DNA from: Isoetes taiwanensis
Taxonomy: Eukaryota > Streptophyta > Lycopodiopsida > Isoetales > Isoetaceae
Length of the DNA: 64,000 bases
Reading direction: 5' to 3'
NCBI GenBank assembly: GCA_021234155.1
Contig: JAJEKV010000084.1
Span: 2,560,545-2,624,544 of the forward strand
Shown: piece by piece, positions 10,565 through 25,925 of the stretch
How the letters are laid out: the number at the start of each line of letters is the position of its first letter
How positions within the stretch are numbered: position 1 is the stretch's first letter
Notes under the pieces: model-generated
Database searches by the model: none
What the model was told of the DNA's origin: nothing
Seen by the model: only the letters and a program-made list of their open reading frames with translations
Made by a program: the position numbers and the translations under genes

Positions 10565-12490
10565 CTAGAGATGGATGGTTTACTTGTGCTGTTCCCTTTT
10601 AAGTTGGCAGGATGCTCATTTCTAGGTGGTTGCAAACATGGGTCTTGGACAGGTTTGAGATTACTACACGCCGTATGTTTGAGATATAGGTCGCTTTGTT
10701 TTCAGGTTGCTTTATTTATAAGATTATTACCGGCTTGGAATTAATCAAGATTACTTTATGTTTTCTTATTATTCCTTTTGGTTTGGTGAAGATAGTGATG
10801 TTTTTTTGGTTAAACACGGTTTTTAATACTCTGTATTGTTATCTATCACTTTGGAACTTCGTCCAGCTATCCACGTGTTAAGCATGTTTTCTCATTTTCT
10901 TTTCATTAAAAATCCCTTGGTATGGCTAATGGGGAAGTAGATTTGCATAGAAGAATTCTTGAAATAATGGATTGTATTACTAAGGCTTCAATCTTTAATT
11001 TAGAAAACCGACCTGTTGTCGACTTTTAGCATTATCCTTATCCTTATACTTTTTATTGTTATTTCCAGACCCTCGGATCATGGGAGATTTATAGAATCTC
11101 CTTTACTTTTTTAAAGGCCAGCATTTTTATAGCCTTAATCTTTTTATAGCATTAAACTCTTGCATCGGATCAATGGTCCCACCCATTGAAAACAATGGTA
11201 GCATTGGTAGAACAGAAAATTGTCTCGAGTACGAACCAATGGTTTCTTAAATGGTGAAAATTGCTGGTAGGAACCAAAATGGTGAAAATTGGCCCATGCT
11301 TTCCGGGATCGCCAATTGCTCCCGATCTGCGGTGGAATTGGACCAAATCGCCCTTACGCATAGGCCCGGCATTTATCTATCTTAGAAAAAAAAATTGGGT
11401 TGGTTGTTTATTACCCAAATCTATGTGAATCATGCAAACCGGTATGCCCGGATGTAGCAATCTGAGGTAAGCATCGTTGGGTTATGCTTTGAATGTCCAA
11501 GTTTTACTCTTTGATAAAGCATTCCTTTTTCTTCCATGGATTTGCATTCTTTAGACGCCCAAATTTTGCATTGATTTTCTGTGATTACAAAATTGCTATA
11601 AGTTACCAGCATATAAGATTGAAATGTGTGCTAATAACCATGTGATTCTCTTGCAGCTATTGTCTTCTAAATTCTTATTTGTTTTACATTTGCATTCTAT
11701 GGCAAGAAATAGGCTCAAAGGCTGGGATTCCGGTGCTTTGGAAATGCCGGTTATAGGGACTGGTATACTAGCTTCTAGGTTTCTAGCATCCACCAGCTCT
11801 AGGCAGCTTGGAGGTTTCTCCATGTGATAAGTAAAATATATTTGAGGGAAAATGCATATGTAAGGTTGGGTTTGGCGTGGTTTTGTCTCTCTACAAGAGA
11901 AAAGGTGAAGCTTCCAATTTTTTTGTGCCATACACATCATTAGTCTGCGAATATGAAATGCCCTTTGTGGATTGAAACTGGAGAGCTTTAAAAAATTTGT
12001 TCGTATAATCATCTCCAATGGGAATATAGTTGTCAGGCATGGATTCAATAGATTCAACGTATTTAGCCGATTGGAACTGCAAAGGGTTGGATTTGTCAAG
12101 TTGGGGTTTGTAAAACTGTTTGTGCTATCAACTTACTAACTTGTCTTTTAGGAATAAGTATAGTCTTAAAACCGAGCAATTGAAGTCGTAGATGTTAGTT
12201 GATCAGATTATGCAGAAGGAAAGTATGTGCAGGTTAACCTTTTGAGCAGTGATATGATGGTGGATGCTTCCATTCCATAATCTTATTTGGGCAGGTGGAT
12301 TTCCTCTGACAGGTCCTCGTGATTTTAAATATTTGTGTTTATATTGTCGGCATGGCCATAGTGAAAACAATGGCCTTGAGGAAGTGATCATCAAAATGGC
12401 AAGTCACATGTGTGCTATGCTAGAGGAAAGACTGTATTGGCAGAAAATTAGATATGCATTGGCAAAAACTTAGGTAGTTTCTTATTTGCA
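10565..12490. other. Helitron interior without a recognised gene
   Basis: Begins with T-rich DNA resembling an EF-1alpha 3' UTR (to about 10900). A possible exon (about 11657-11826), after a CTTGCAG acceptor, reads ..MARNRLKGWDSGALEMP.. and ends at TGA, but I cannot identify it. The rest shows no consistent coding signal. Confidence 0.45.
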
Positions 12491-12538
12491 GATGCTATCT
12501 ACAAGGTCGTGAACAAGTCCAAAGGTCGTGCAAAATGA
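12491..12538 (+). other. Terminal exon-like piece, unidentified
   Basis: After a TTATTTGCAG acceptor the frame reads DAIYKVVNKSKGRAK then TGA. The basic end is reminiscent of a ribosomal or RNA-binding protein tail, but 15 residues are too few to assign. It is probably another captured gene 3' end. Confidence 0.3.
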
Positions 12539-12936
12539 GCTCCCCTAAATTAACAATGTTATAATTTTTTTTGCACACATATATAATAGTACTTTGACTC
12601 CATTAATCTATTAAGAAAATTCTATTCAATCAAACCCACAAATTGTAGGAATATTTGACCGACTAGCTCGGGCTTAATATCATGTTTTATGTTCTAAGAT
12701 GCAAGTCTAGGATCAAAGAATGTAGAAAATCTTTGTGATTTTGTAAACTAGATGTTGCAAAGAACATTGTAGAAGGCATGAAGTTTTCCAAGGTCTGGCC
12801 TAAATAATCTTTCTTATATATTTATATTTATTTAGATTCTCAAGTTCAATTGGCCTTTTCAATAAATTTAATTTTTGGCATGTCTTTTTTCTAATATTGC
12901 ATGCATTATAGCCAAAGCAACCGGGCACTTTTCTAG

Positions 12937-15060
12937 TTATCATATATCACAAGGAGCCCAAAACTGAACTACAATATCATATCATCAAAAAACCATTGTC
13001 TATGTGGTTTTTTATGCATGAATTTATTTGATAGAAGAAAACCACATGCCATAGTGGTTTGTCTAAACTAATAGTGGTTTATGATATGGTTATTAATGTT
13101 GATTCTAATGCTATAATGGTTTATTAAAACTAGTTGTGGTATGTGAGATAGTTTTTGCATATTGTAGTGGTTTGTTAAACTAGTATGGTTTGTTAAGACT
13201 ACTTCATGAATTTTGACATCCGAATGGTTATTAGACCATTGCCACAATATTGAACTACCTTAGGTATTCAATCAAAGTGATTGTCAATCTAAACAATTTG
13301 ATATTTGTCCTTAGGAGTTATCTTTTGACATTTACAATTCTCTTCCCATTTCAATTCTCTCTCATGTTACAAAAGTAAACATTATATTTTTCTTACACTT
13401 TCGAAGGTGGAATAGGACATACGAACCCGCAAGTGTCTTTCATATTGATCTAAGTTGCCCATATAAGTTCTTCGAATATAAGCCCTAGAAGTAACCTAAT
13501 TGCAATCTTAGTGATTTTGATATAATTTTATTCTTCCAACATTACAAGGGAAAAGGAAAACACAACTTGGGATGTATTTATGTTAACCATGTTTTGTTCT
13601 TACATTGATGATCTATGGTTGTTGTTATTAATGACAGCTTTGATTATCTGGCTACAGAGAACCACATTTATGATTTAGTTATCAAAGATAATATCATGAA
13701 CATGCGTAGCACTTATGTGATATTGCTTTGGATGTGCTTTCTGGAACCTTGCGTAGCATGGGTATAGTAAACTGCTACAATATGTTCTTATGCACACTTG
13801 GTATTAGCTAATTCTTATTGCTTTGGATGTGCTTTCTGGATGGGTACAGTAAACTGCTACAATATGTTCTTATGCACACTTGGTATTAGCTCTTCAAATA
13901 TAAGTCATAGAAGCAACCTAATTACAACATAGTAGCGATTTTGATATAATCTTATCCTTCCAACATTAAAAAAGGGGTGCATACCACAAGATTCCTTATA
14001 ACTAGCAACTGCAATGGGATGAAAAGGCGCAACCAGTTTAGGCAAGTCATTTTTCCGCTGGATTTTGCCACAAAGCTCATGCCTGAATACTGGCTGAGCC
14101 AGTATTCAGGCATGAGCTTTGTGGATTGGATACACGATATAGGTTGTGTTTTTCATGTGTATCACCTATAATATATTAATATTAATTTCGCTCTATTACC
14201 TTCTTTGTTAATCCATCGGATTCATCCCTTTACATCTCTATAATCAAGCCTTCCAGATTATAGACAATAGAATGATAGCTTTCAATTGTTTTATCCGAGT
14301 TCATTGCTTTCTGTTGTTGGATCTTGATTCGGAACTGGTGTTTCCTTCCTTTACTTCATTAGATTTACTTTCCTATAACTTTTGTCTGATTATTGGCTGA
14401 CGTATCAACTCATTGACCCTGCTTATTTGCCCATGTACCAGTGTTCCTGCCTATGTATTTTTTCGTTGCTTCTTGACAATCAACAATAATTTACGGTTCT
14501 TCTTGTTCATTTTTGCTTACCCATCTACTTTCCCCTCTGGCATTGGTCTATTGGTTTGTTTTTGTATGCTTGCTTTGAATGTGTTTCCATTTTAGATCGC
14601 CTGGCTGATGCCCTGGTAGTGTGTCCTTGTCATTGCTTCCGGCAAATCTGACTCCTTAAAGTTTTAGAATGAATCTTCTTGCCATTGATGGTATCAAATG
14701 ACCTTGTCTGCATATTCACCATAATATGTGTCTTTGATATGCCTCCTTGCTTCCCTTGTGTAACCTCTTCAGTCCGAGGCATTCCCCAGCTTCTTCGAGA
14801 AGCTTTTGGTGTGAGCCTTCTTGGACTCATGTACCGCCGACATCACGATAGGGTATTGAATGGCTGACAAGCACTTTATTAGTCGTTTATACAGTCGTGA
14901 CTATTGAATACTGTAAAAATGAATAAACCTTTACCTGTGGGTTCTTACGTCAAACAAACTCGCCACACGCCCAAACATTAAACAAAGGGATAAATCAGGA
15001 GTTGCCAATTTGATAACATAGCCACATATGTGTAGTTTAAAATATTGAAACATCTGGCTT
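12937..15060. other. Unit 1 segment to the right of the Helitron
   Basis: 12937-13360 matches 36057-36490 and is rich in degenerate TAGTGGTTTGTTAAACTAGT motifs (12990-13210). From about 13365 it matches 23040-23464 and 50580-52278. A ~115-bp direct duplication carrying GCTACAATATGTTCTTATGC lies at about 13755-13890 and also occurs in unit 4 (51000-51190). The frame at 14413-14595 is identical in units 1, 3 and 4, but so is the surrounding DNA, so it is not evidence of a gene. Confidence 0.55.
14068..14124. repeat. Perfect palindrome, 27-bp arms, 3-nt loop
   Basis: The arms (CCACAAAGCTCATGCCTGAA and seven more bases; then the exact complement) are separated by TGA. Unit 4 keeps only the right arm (about 51366-51394, after GATTTT). 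Either unit 1 gained an inverted copy or unit 4 lost one arm. Confidence 0.9.
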
Positions 15061-17272
15061 AGCTCAAGTAATTTAGGGGTGCATGGAGGACTACGGTCAT
15101 AGATATCTCAAAAAGTAAAATGTTTTAGCCCATCATTCTTGTCTTGAAGTCCCTATTTGATTCATATTGCGGTTTTTACACTATATAAAAGCATATAGGT
15201 TAAGATAATAAGAGCTTGGTGAATACATGGGTAGAGCTTAGTTACACTTTGGTTTGACTGCTTGGTGGCATATCTAACATTATGACTGCTTAGCGGTATA
15301 TCTATAATTAATTTTGGCATGTCATTCTTTGGGAACCGAATAACTAACTAATGACACATGATGCATTGGTCCAAGGATGGATTTGTGACTTATTACGTAG
15401 ACTTGTCGTTAAGTCATCTTGAATAGTTTAATGAGAAGCCTATAGATTAAAGTGGAAGTTTAGCTTGAATTAGTCAGGAAACTGAATTAGTCCTCTCCAG
15501 GTGTAGCCCTCCATAACTACAATAAGGTGCTATGAGCAACAATTGTGCCAATCTGGGCCACCTCTATTATTGACCATCCACTAGGTTGGCTTAGGTGGCA
15601 TTTAATTTCCTGTAAGGGCTACTTATAATGATGGGTTTTTCTTAACATTTGGGAGGTCTTTAGGGTTGTGTATTAATTACGGTTCATCGATAGGTTAGCG
15701 GGGGGATGCTCCAATTAAGGTTGTGACTATACACCTAAAACTATTAGGTAAGGGTATCATTTGATTTTCTTTAGAATTCTAATAGATAGCTAGCCAAGGA
15801 TAATGATTCTCAAGCTAGCTTGCACATTTGATTAGATATTGGTCACGTGTGAAGAATTGATCCTAAGACCTGCCAATATAGAACGCACAAGGTGCTATAG
15901 TCAAAACCAATAGTAATTTTCTAGGCTCGGCCCCTGTATCGTAGCAATAAACACTTCACATGGTATTAAAAAAACTTCATCATGCTGAAGTGTATTGCTG
16001 CATTCACAGAGCTCCAATTCCAGCAGGGTAATGTCCATCCATGTCTCTGGGCTAGACGTACCTTGAAGGGCGACATTAAACCAAGAATGAAGCCCAGCAG
16101 ACTCTAAATGGATTCACTGTGCTTGATAAATTACCACTTACTCCCAAAATTACCACTTACTCCCATGACCAAAATTTTCTAGCTCCCATTTTAGAAATCT
16201 CTGCTTCAAGACAATACCCACGCCCAATAGATGGAGGCTTTAATGTATGCACTATATGCATCATAAAAAATAGTCGAATTTGAGCACCATACATGGCATT
16301 AATCCCATGTTCTGGTTGTGAGAGTCAAAGACACCCATGGGGGGCAAAGAAATACACTTTTTAACTATCTTCGTTATAGATTTTACATTGACACAACCAA
16401 GAGATTGTAATTGAAGACTTTGCGTGCTTCGCTTACGTACCTCAAGGATGATTGAATTTTCAGCTTGTTCTCCCACATGGTTATAGACAAAAATGATTGC
16501 TTGCTTATATTGCTTGTTGTATTCCTCCGTGATCTAAGCATTTGCAAAGTGCAGAAGCAAGAATAGCACTTGTTAAAATGGGCTCAAGTAAAAATATGGG
16601 CTTACAACTATATCTTGACCGTCAAATCAAAATATGCAGCCAAGCTTGTGCCGTTTGAAGCTTGACGTTAGTGTACTCTAGGCAACCATAATGAGTTTTG
16701 GAAGTAGAAATGGCCTTGAACAGGCCATTTTGCCGTGTAAGGGCATGGCGAAATGGCCTGTTCAATGCCATTCTAGTACATAAAAATCATCCATGAGACA
16801 ATTTTGTCCTTCAAATCCTTCAATTAATGTGTTGCTGAGTGAGACGGATCGAGAAAAATACTTAGAAGATGTTATGGCATCATGTCCTTGCACATGTTGC
16901 CCTACTCAAATAGACACCATGTAGCTATTTTAAAAGCACATGATTAACATGCAACAAATAAAAGCAACGCTAGGTAATGAACGACCATAAAAATAACTAT
17001 CAATACATAAAAGATTAGAAGAACAGAGTAGAACAAATATTCCATCGCTCTACGAAGCTTGTTACACATGGGCAGCCAAACACTTTCTTAACTCTCAGCG
17101 CAACACTTTCTTAACTCTGCCTGGATGTGCAGTCAAAGATCTTTCTTGAGCTCTTAAATACCCAGCGTAGCATCTTGATCATTACAAAAAACCCAGATTA
17201 GAACCCTTGCATCATAAGATAAACATAGAATCAAATAGTTACCGCAGAATAGCTTTTAAAGTCACCCATAAC

Positions 17273-17673
17273 GGAGGGCCGTATTCCTACTCCGGGAAGT
17301 GGTAAACCCGGACACATGTCCGGGTTTACCACTGTCATGTCCGAGTTAACCACACTTTTCTCCGGGTTAACCACTTTTTTGTTGCTGGGATAACCACGCG
17401 GTGAACTGAGCGTGGGACTGTATTTTGGCATGCTAATCTTTGAATAGAGCTTGCAATCAACTTATTGAACGGTTCAATCCGGTTCAAACACCATTGGAAT
17501 TACCTTGGCAGCCCCTAAAAACCTCATTCTATCAAAAGAGCAAGAGATTTGAGCATGGATCAAGCAAGATCAGTGAAAAAACATGCAGAAACCGTTGTCT
17601 TTTGAGCTTGAGTAGGAATACGACGCTCTTTTGTCCGGGTTTACCACTTCCCGGAGTAGGAATACGACGCTCC
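17273..17673. mobile_element. Mutator-like MITE, unit 2 copy
   Basis: Orthologous to the 2219 copy, with the same ACCCATAAC duplication at 17264-17272 and 17674-17682. The left TIR and palindrome are the best preserved of the four. The right subterminal palindrome is disrupted by a short duplication of GAGTAGGAATACGACGCTC before TTTGTCCGGG. Confidence 0.85.
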
Positions 17674-17962
17674 ACCCATAACTTCTGAATGTCAAACCCG
17701 ATTTGAAAAGGAGGCAGCACGAAGAGCTGGCTTAAGCTTCATTGGTGGAACCCATTTTTCTCCAAAAGCTCAGTGAAGACATATACGATTTTCAACAGGA
17801 GCAAAACGACCATGAGTGAACCGAGCAAAAACAAAGTATGAGCTATGGTGAACTCTTGCAGGCCACCAGGTCTTAGTAAGCCTTGCTGAATGAAACGTAG
17901 ATAGCAAATGATTAGAAAATAGCAAATGCTACAAAAGTTCACTAGGGGATCTTTTCTGGCTA

Positions 17963-18390
17963 TGAAACGCACAAATGACGTGCTAGCTATACTCGCCACC
18001 CAACCACGAGCAATTTATTAGAGGCCTATTCCGATATTCTGCATGAATATCACGCCCGGAAGGCACAAGACATTGGGGAGGCTTCTAGTAGCCAGCCTAA
18101 ACGAGGGCCAAGAAAAGATTATGCAAAGATGGCAAAAGGACTCTAGTCCCCTTGCAGCAGAGGACTGCTGCGATGTCAAGGGGGAGGGAATGCAATAGGC
18201 ATGGGACGTGGACGTCCATAGAGGGGTTGCATGCATCCATATTGCATGCATCCCTAGAGGGGTTGCATGCATCCAAAGAGGATTTTGCTAGCTATAAAGA
18301 GGCTGGGGGAGAGCTCATGGGGCATTCAGTATCTATGCTGAGCTCGTGGTTGGGTGGCGAGTATAGCTAGCACGTCATTTGTGCGTTTCA
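17963..18390. mobile_element. Fold-back/TIR element, unit 2 copy
   Basis: 428 bp with GGCTA on both sides (17958-17962; 18391-18395). Its TIRs match each other better than in unit 1 (both GAAACGCACAAATGACG). It has an extra ATATTGCATGCATCC, giving three TGCATGCATCC repeats near 18225-18275. Confidence 0.75.
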
Positions 18391-18637
18391 GGCTATCTCA
18401 GATCTGCTAGCAACGAAGAGGAGGAATGAAGAGCATGTATCTGGAGCCTTATAATGGCCTGTATATAACCCAGACAATTTTGTCTAATCTTAGATTTAGC
18501 TTATGCATCTCCTCATTCCGTAATGACATCTACGAAATTGCAGCAATGATCTGCCATGGTCCTCAAAAAATCTAACCAGCAGGTCCCTATCTATGTCTGA
18601 GATGGCCACAATAGATGCTGCACTCAAACTACTAAGG

Positions 18638-18640
<3 letters not shown>

Positions 18641-18701
<61 letters not shown>

Positions 18702-18914
18702 TAGTAGTTTTAACGTCACGCCACTAGGCAGCATCCAACTGGACATGTGACCACACACCACACTACATTGCTTGGTTGGGCCCTGCCCCCAACCACCTTG
18801 GCTACATTAGCGTCATTGGGATTTGACCCCAACAATCCCGAAAAGGATTCTGGGCGGTCTCGAACTCGAGACCACATTGCTAAGGAACTAGTGTGTTACC
18901 ACTAGACCAAACGC

Positions 18915-18916
<2 letters not shown>
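18641..18916 (-). mobile_element. tRNA-derived SINE with (CT)n tail, unit 2
   Basis: On the minus strand the body runs 18916 to 18704 and its tail is (TATC)2-(CT)n, 18703 to 18641. The head is tRNA-like: GGGCGTTTGGTCTAGTGG with a pol III A box (TGGTCTAGTGG) and a B box (GAGTTCGAGAC). The 3' body ends ACGTTAAAACTACTA before the tail. It abuts the (CT)n tail of LINE-A (18917-18965), i.e. it was inserted in, or next to, a microsatellite. Confidence 0.82.
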
Positions 18917-22270
<3,354 letters not shown>

Positions 22271-22480
22271 GGAGTGAAGGAATATCTATGCCAAGTGTGG
22301 TCACATGGTTGTATAATGCATGTTTGTAGAAAAGTGGGACTTGGTGGGATGGGACACACTTTTAGCATAACATGCCCATCATGAAGATGCAGATCATGTT
22401 GTTGGTCTTCATGAGAAGATGCAAGAAGAACATTGTCAACCAGATAGTCTCACATCCCTTTCTATTCTTTCTGTTCTACT
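22271..22480 (+). pseudogene. PPR-protein relic, unit 2
   Basis: Plus-strand fragments match the PLS class of plant pentatricopeptide-repeat proteins (organelle RNA editing and processing). They read NIYAKCGHMV, then WDLVGWDTLLA (family: RDVVSWNTLIA), then LHEKMQEEHCQPDSLTSLSI (family: LFEKMQ..G..PD..TFLS), in the expected order and spacing for about 1.5 repeats. About 33 bp present in units 3 and 4 is missing at about 22316. No start, no C-terminal E/DYW domain, and the frame is broken. Confidence 0.6.
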
Positions 22481-23464
22481 GGGTGGTGAATCTGAAAAAA
22501 TAAGTTGCTGGTTACACCTTGGTAAGGGTCATAAGGATCAATAAGGATCTGTATTGTTAATGTGTAGTTATCTGTATCATCTTGGGAGTCATTAGAAATG
22601 GTTTTAGAAGCATAGACATAGAAGAAGTGTCTAACATTATGAGGGGATTGAAGGATGCAGCAGATGCATTTTACACGATAGGGTTTGAACAATATATTAC
22701 TGTAGTTCCAAAATGATAAGGCTTCCTTGCATGTTGTTAGTCATGGAATACTATCGTTAAGATCTTAGAGTCAAACCCATCTGTTTGAAATGGAAGGTGC
22801 AGCAGAAGCTGGAACAATATCCACTGCCTTTCTTGTCAGACTTGCCCAGAATCCCGTGACTTTGCAAACAGATTATAGTTGTCTAAATTATTGATAGCTT
22901 TGGACAATGTCCTCTAAAACCAACGAATCATCAATCCTGGTGACTAACCTAATGTTGTCGCTTCAGTTTGATTGGGATGTCCTTCCTCCATTGCTTCTAG
23001 AGCACGCATGTGAAGTGAAAAATAAATAGAGTATAAAATGAGATATGTTACAAAAGTAAACATTATATTTTTCTTACACTTTCGAAGGTGGAATAGGACA
23101 TACGAACCCATGAAGTGTCTTTCATATTGATCTAAGTTGCCCATATAAGTTCTTGAATATAAGCGTAAGTAACCTAATTGCAATCTTAGTGATTTTGATA
23201 TAATTTTATTCTTCCAACATTACAAGGGAAAAGGAAAACACAACTTGGGATGTATTTATGTTAACCATGTTTTGTTCTTACATTGATGATCTATGGTTGT
23301 TGTTATTAATGACAACTTTGATTATCTGGCTACAGAGAACCACATTTATGATTTAGTTATCAAAGATAATATCATGAACATGCGTAGCACTTATGTGATA
23401 TTGCTTTGGATGTGCTTTCTGGAACCTTGCATAAAGACATGTCTGATTACAAAATGTTATTGCT
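22481..23464. other. Unit segment without recognisable gene
   Basis: Matches 38760-39389 and 49980-51000. The minus-strand frame at 22462-22692 is nearly identical in units 3 and 4 but runs antisense through the PPR relic, so I do not call it a gene. Confidence 0.5.
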
Positions 23465-24290
23465 TTCACACTGACCCCAATTTTTGGTCCACAGTTGTTT
23501 TTTAGTTGTACGGAAGTGTTGTTTTATGCCAAAAACAACACCAAAATGACCCCAAAAGTCCACGTGGCCCGTTTATCCGGATTTGCACAAAGAGACAGTG
23601 GTTTTTTGGCAAAAAATTCCACTGTGGTTTTTTTCGGCGCAGCTTTTGTTTTTGATCAACGTGTCCTTTTTTTCACTATTGTTTTTCACGAACTTTTGTC
23701 AACGTGTGGTTTTTTCTTGACTGTTGTTTTTTGGAGGAGCCACGCGTTGTTTGTATTCCAAAAAACACATGTAGGTTTGAATATTAATCGTGGAAAATTG
23801 AAAAGAATAGTTTTTTTTCCTTTTCAATGAGTGTTGTTTTGTTTTCTCCACTTGTAGTTCTTTAAGTTAACATTGTTTTCACAAAAAGAAAATACGTAAT
23901 ATCTAAGAAATCCACATGTATTATTTTAGAATAATTGTTGTTTTCAAATGTTGTTTTACTACGACAATATGTAGTTATTAGATATACCTTTTTTTTCTAT
24001 ATGTATTATGTTTTTTCTTTACATGTTGGTTTTAAAAGTTATTATTGTTTTCTTAAAAAACAATACGTAGTTTTAAAGAAATCCACATATAGGGAACATT
24101 GTTTTCCTTGATTTGATATGTAGCTATTAAGAAGTAGACACGTTGTTTCTTAATATAGCTGTTGTTTCAATGAAATAAAATATATGTGGCTTTTATTTAA
24201 ATTTAGAGAAACAACCTTGTTTGGTCCGCCTCTGAACATCTGTCTAACCAATCAAATATTGACACGTGGCACTCAATTTTTCAAAAAAAA
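23465..24290. other. T-rich insertion with diffuse internal repeats
   Basis: This is the first part of the foreign block replacing the end of unit 2. The plus strand is very rich in TTGTTTT and repeats a loose motif around AAGAAATCCACATGTA and ACGTAGTT (about 23890-24140). It ends near a run of A (24283-24301). I could not find clear terminal repeats. It is possibly an old non-autonomous transposon; not coding. Confidence 0.35.
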
Positions 24291-25599
24291 AAAAAAAAAA
24301 ACAATTATATATTAGCTATTGATAATTTCAATCTACTAAAAGGAAAAAGACATCATGGAGCAAGCATCATTTGAATGTCTACTAAACTCAAGTTTGCCTT
24401 TAAGTTTTGATCTTAATTGATTCCATATTTAAACTCAAGCTTGCCTTGAAACACAGATTATATTTTCACAAATTTATATATTGTATAAACTCAATTTTGC
24501 TTTATTCAAATTCTTGCCATGGAGCTGATTTGATACATAGTAAATGATATGCATATTCTTCTTTTCATGGCACTGCCGCCTTGCAAACTTGTCTGTTTCC
24601 TTTCATTATGCCAAAATATTCTGAAGAAAAGAAAGATCCCTTTAACAACCTTTGACAAGTTCGCATGTTTCTTTACAAATGGAGGGCTGCCAAATGCATT
24701 TTCTGCAGTTTCTAATCCTCTCTCTTATGCATAATAAAACACCGTGGGATCACCCCCTTCATAGAAAAAGCCGGTGCCAATGCTCTTCCCCAAAAACAAA
24801 CACAATAGAATATTGAGTGCTCAATTGATCTTATTTTGAAGTAGACAGAACAATCGTATGCTCATTGCCAAATTTTGGACCGGAACCTTTTATTCAAAAT
24901 TGGTTTAAAAAGACAACAATGTTCAAAAATTGGTTTAGAAAGACAACAATGTTGGTCCTTTTCCGCTTCAAAGGCATATCAAAAACAATTAGCTTGCAAA
25001 GATTTCTTACTACGTTCTAGTTTCATATTCATAGAAATGCAATCCGCCTATGTAGTTTCTAGAAATACATCATGGGCATATGCAATCGGGGAGGAAATAG
25101 AGAGTAGAATAAGATTTACCGATCCACGAGCCCCTCCCCGTGACAAGAGTCGCCAAGCCTTCTTCGATCCTCATTCCAGTCTACTCTGGATTAAGTCATC
25201 TTTAAGGATCCGCAAACGGAAGCTCGGATGGGCGGACTAGGTCATCTGTGATTGAAAGAACAGATTAGATTTTTACAAGATCAAGAGAGCGATCAATATG
25301 CTTTTGCTGGAGTTACCTTGGAGTCCAAGCCACATCTTCTGCAGCTCCTCTACCGCCATAGCCGACCTCCAAACTCGAACAATTAATTATTCGAATCTAG
25401 GCTGTCCATTGTCTTGTCCGGATTTATTGCACTCATGTCCATTTGACTACCCTTACGATCCGTGCGCGCCGAGCCATTTTCGGGCTCCCATCGATGGATC
25501 TATGTAATGACCTTGATGTTCTTGATATCTTCCCGGCCTTTTTACGTGCCATTTTATACCGTTGATGCAAATGACAGAGCACCCACATCAAGAAGAAGC
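24291..25599. other. Single-copy stretch, no gene recognised
   Basis: It has a short direct repeat ATTGGTTTA(A/G)AAAGACAACA at about 24898-24951. The plus frame at 24875-25240 spans that repeat and has no recognisable domain. At 25290-25510 the frames contain PWSPSHIFCSSSTAIADLQT but resemble nothing I know. Confidence 0.4.
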
Positions 25600-25925
25600 T
25601 TTGCCATCGCTAAGCAAAGGAGCTCTCGCGGATTCGCCAACGCCAAGGGGCACCATTGCCAAGGGGGGAGAGGGGAAAAACAGGAGGAAAAAAGCAGAGG
25701 GAGAGAGGAAAAACACAGGGAGGAGCTCTGCCGGATTCACCATCGCCAAGGGGCACACAGCAAAGGGGTAGAGAGGAAAAAAAGGAGGAAAGCACAGGGG
25801 AGAGAGGAAAAACATAGGAAGGAGCTCTGCTGATTCGCCACGCCAAGCGGCCATAGTCAAGGGGAGAGAGGAAAAACAGAGGAAAGCACAAGTATGGAGG
25901 GAAACACATGGCGCAAGGCCAATCA
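25600..25925 (+). repeat. Purine-rich minisatellite
   Basis: Three to four imperfect copies, about 95 bp each, of a block with GGAGCTCT(G)C...GATTCGCCA..CGCCAAG, then AAGGGGAGAGAGGAAAAACA. Long frames on both strands are repeat artefacts. Confidence 0.7.

Larger units (their letters stand above)
7140..12936 (+). mobile_element. Non-autonomous Helitron with captured gene fragments
   Basis: The element begins TCTATATATAATAATAAAGG and ends ACCGGGCACTTTTCTAG, giving the diagnostic 5' TC and 3' CTRR (CTAG) termini. It lies between host A (7139) and T (12937) with no target duplication. Unit 3 has the undisturbed site, ACATAA/TTATCATATATC at 36056/36057, so both borders are exact to the base. The 5' end has a GCGCAA-TC-TTGCGC hairpin near 7180. 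The usual 3' hairpin is weak (GCC...GGGC). No Rep/helicase is present. Inside, all in plus orientation, are laccase, PDR/ABCG and EF-1alpha pieces that keep introns, so capture was from genomic DNA and not cDNA. Total length 5,797 bp. Confidence 0.9.
1..15060. repeat. Tandem unit 1 of a ~12-kb segmental repeat
   Basis: The sequence beginning AGCTCAAGTAATTTAGGGGT at position 1 recurs at 15061 and 40104, each time preceded (where visible) by the same unit end, ACATCTGGCTT. Unit 1 is longer than the inferred ancestral unit because it contains a Helitron (7140-12936). It lacks about 2.9 kb that units 2, 3 and 4 keep (equivalent to 36494-39358); the deletion junction is near 13360. The phase of the unit is set only by the window edge. 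I see no LTR, primer-binding site or gag-pol, so a segmental tandem duplication is more likely than an LTR element. Confidence 0.9.

Noticed and set aside
7140-12936. Autonomous Helitron
   Set aside because: No Rep (HUH) or helicase sequence is visible in any frame; only captured host fragments.
1-15060. The 12-kb unit as a giant LTR retrotransposon or its LTR
   Set aside because: No TG...CA ends with a target duplication, no primer-binding site or polypurine tract, and no gag-pol. Multiple complete units lie directly in tandem.
22462-22692. Minus-strand 76-codon gene repeated in units 2, 3 and 4
   Set aside because: It is antisense to the PPR relic and preserved only at the same level as flanking DNA.
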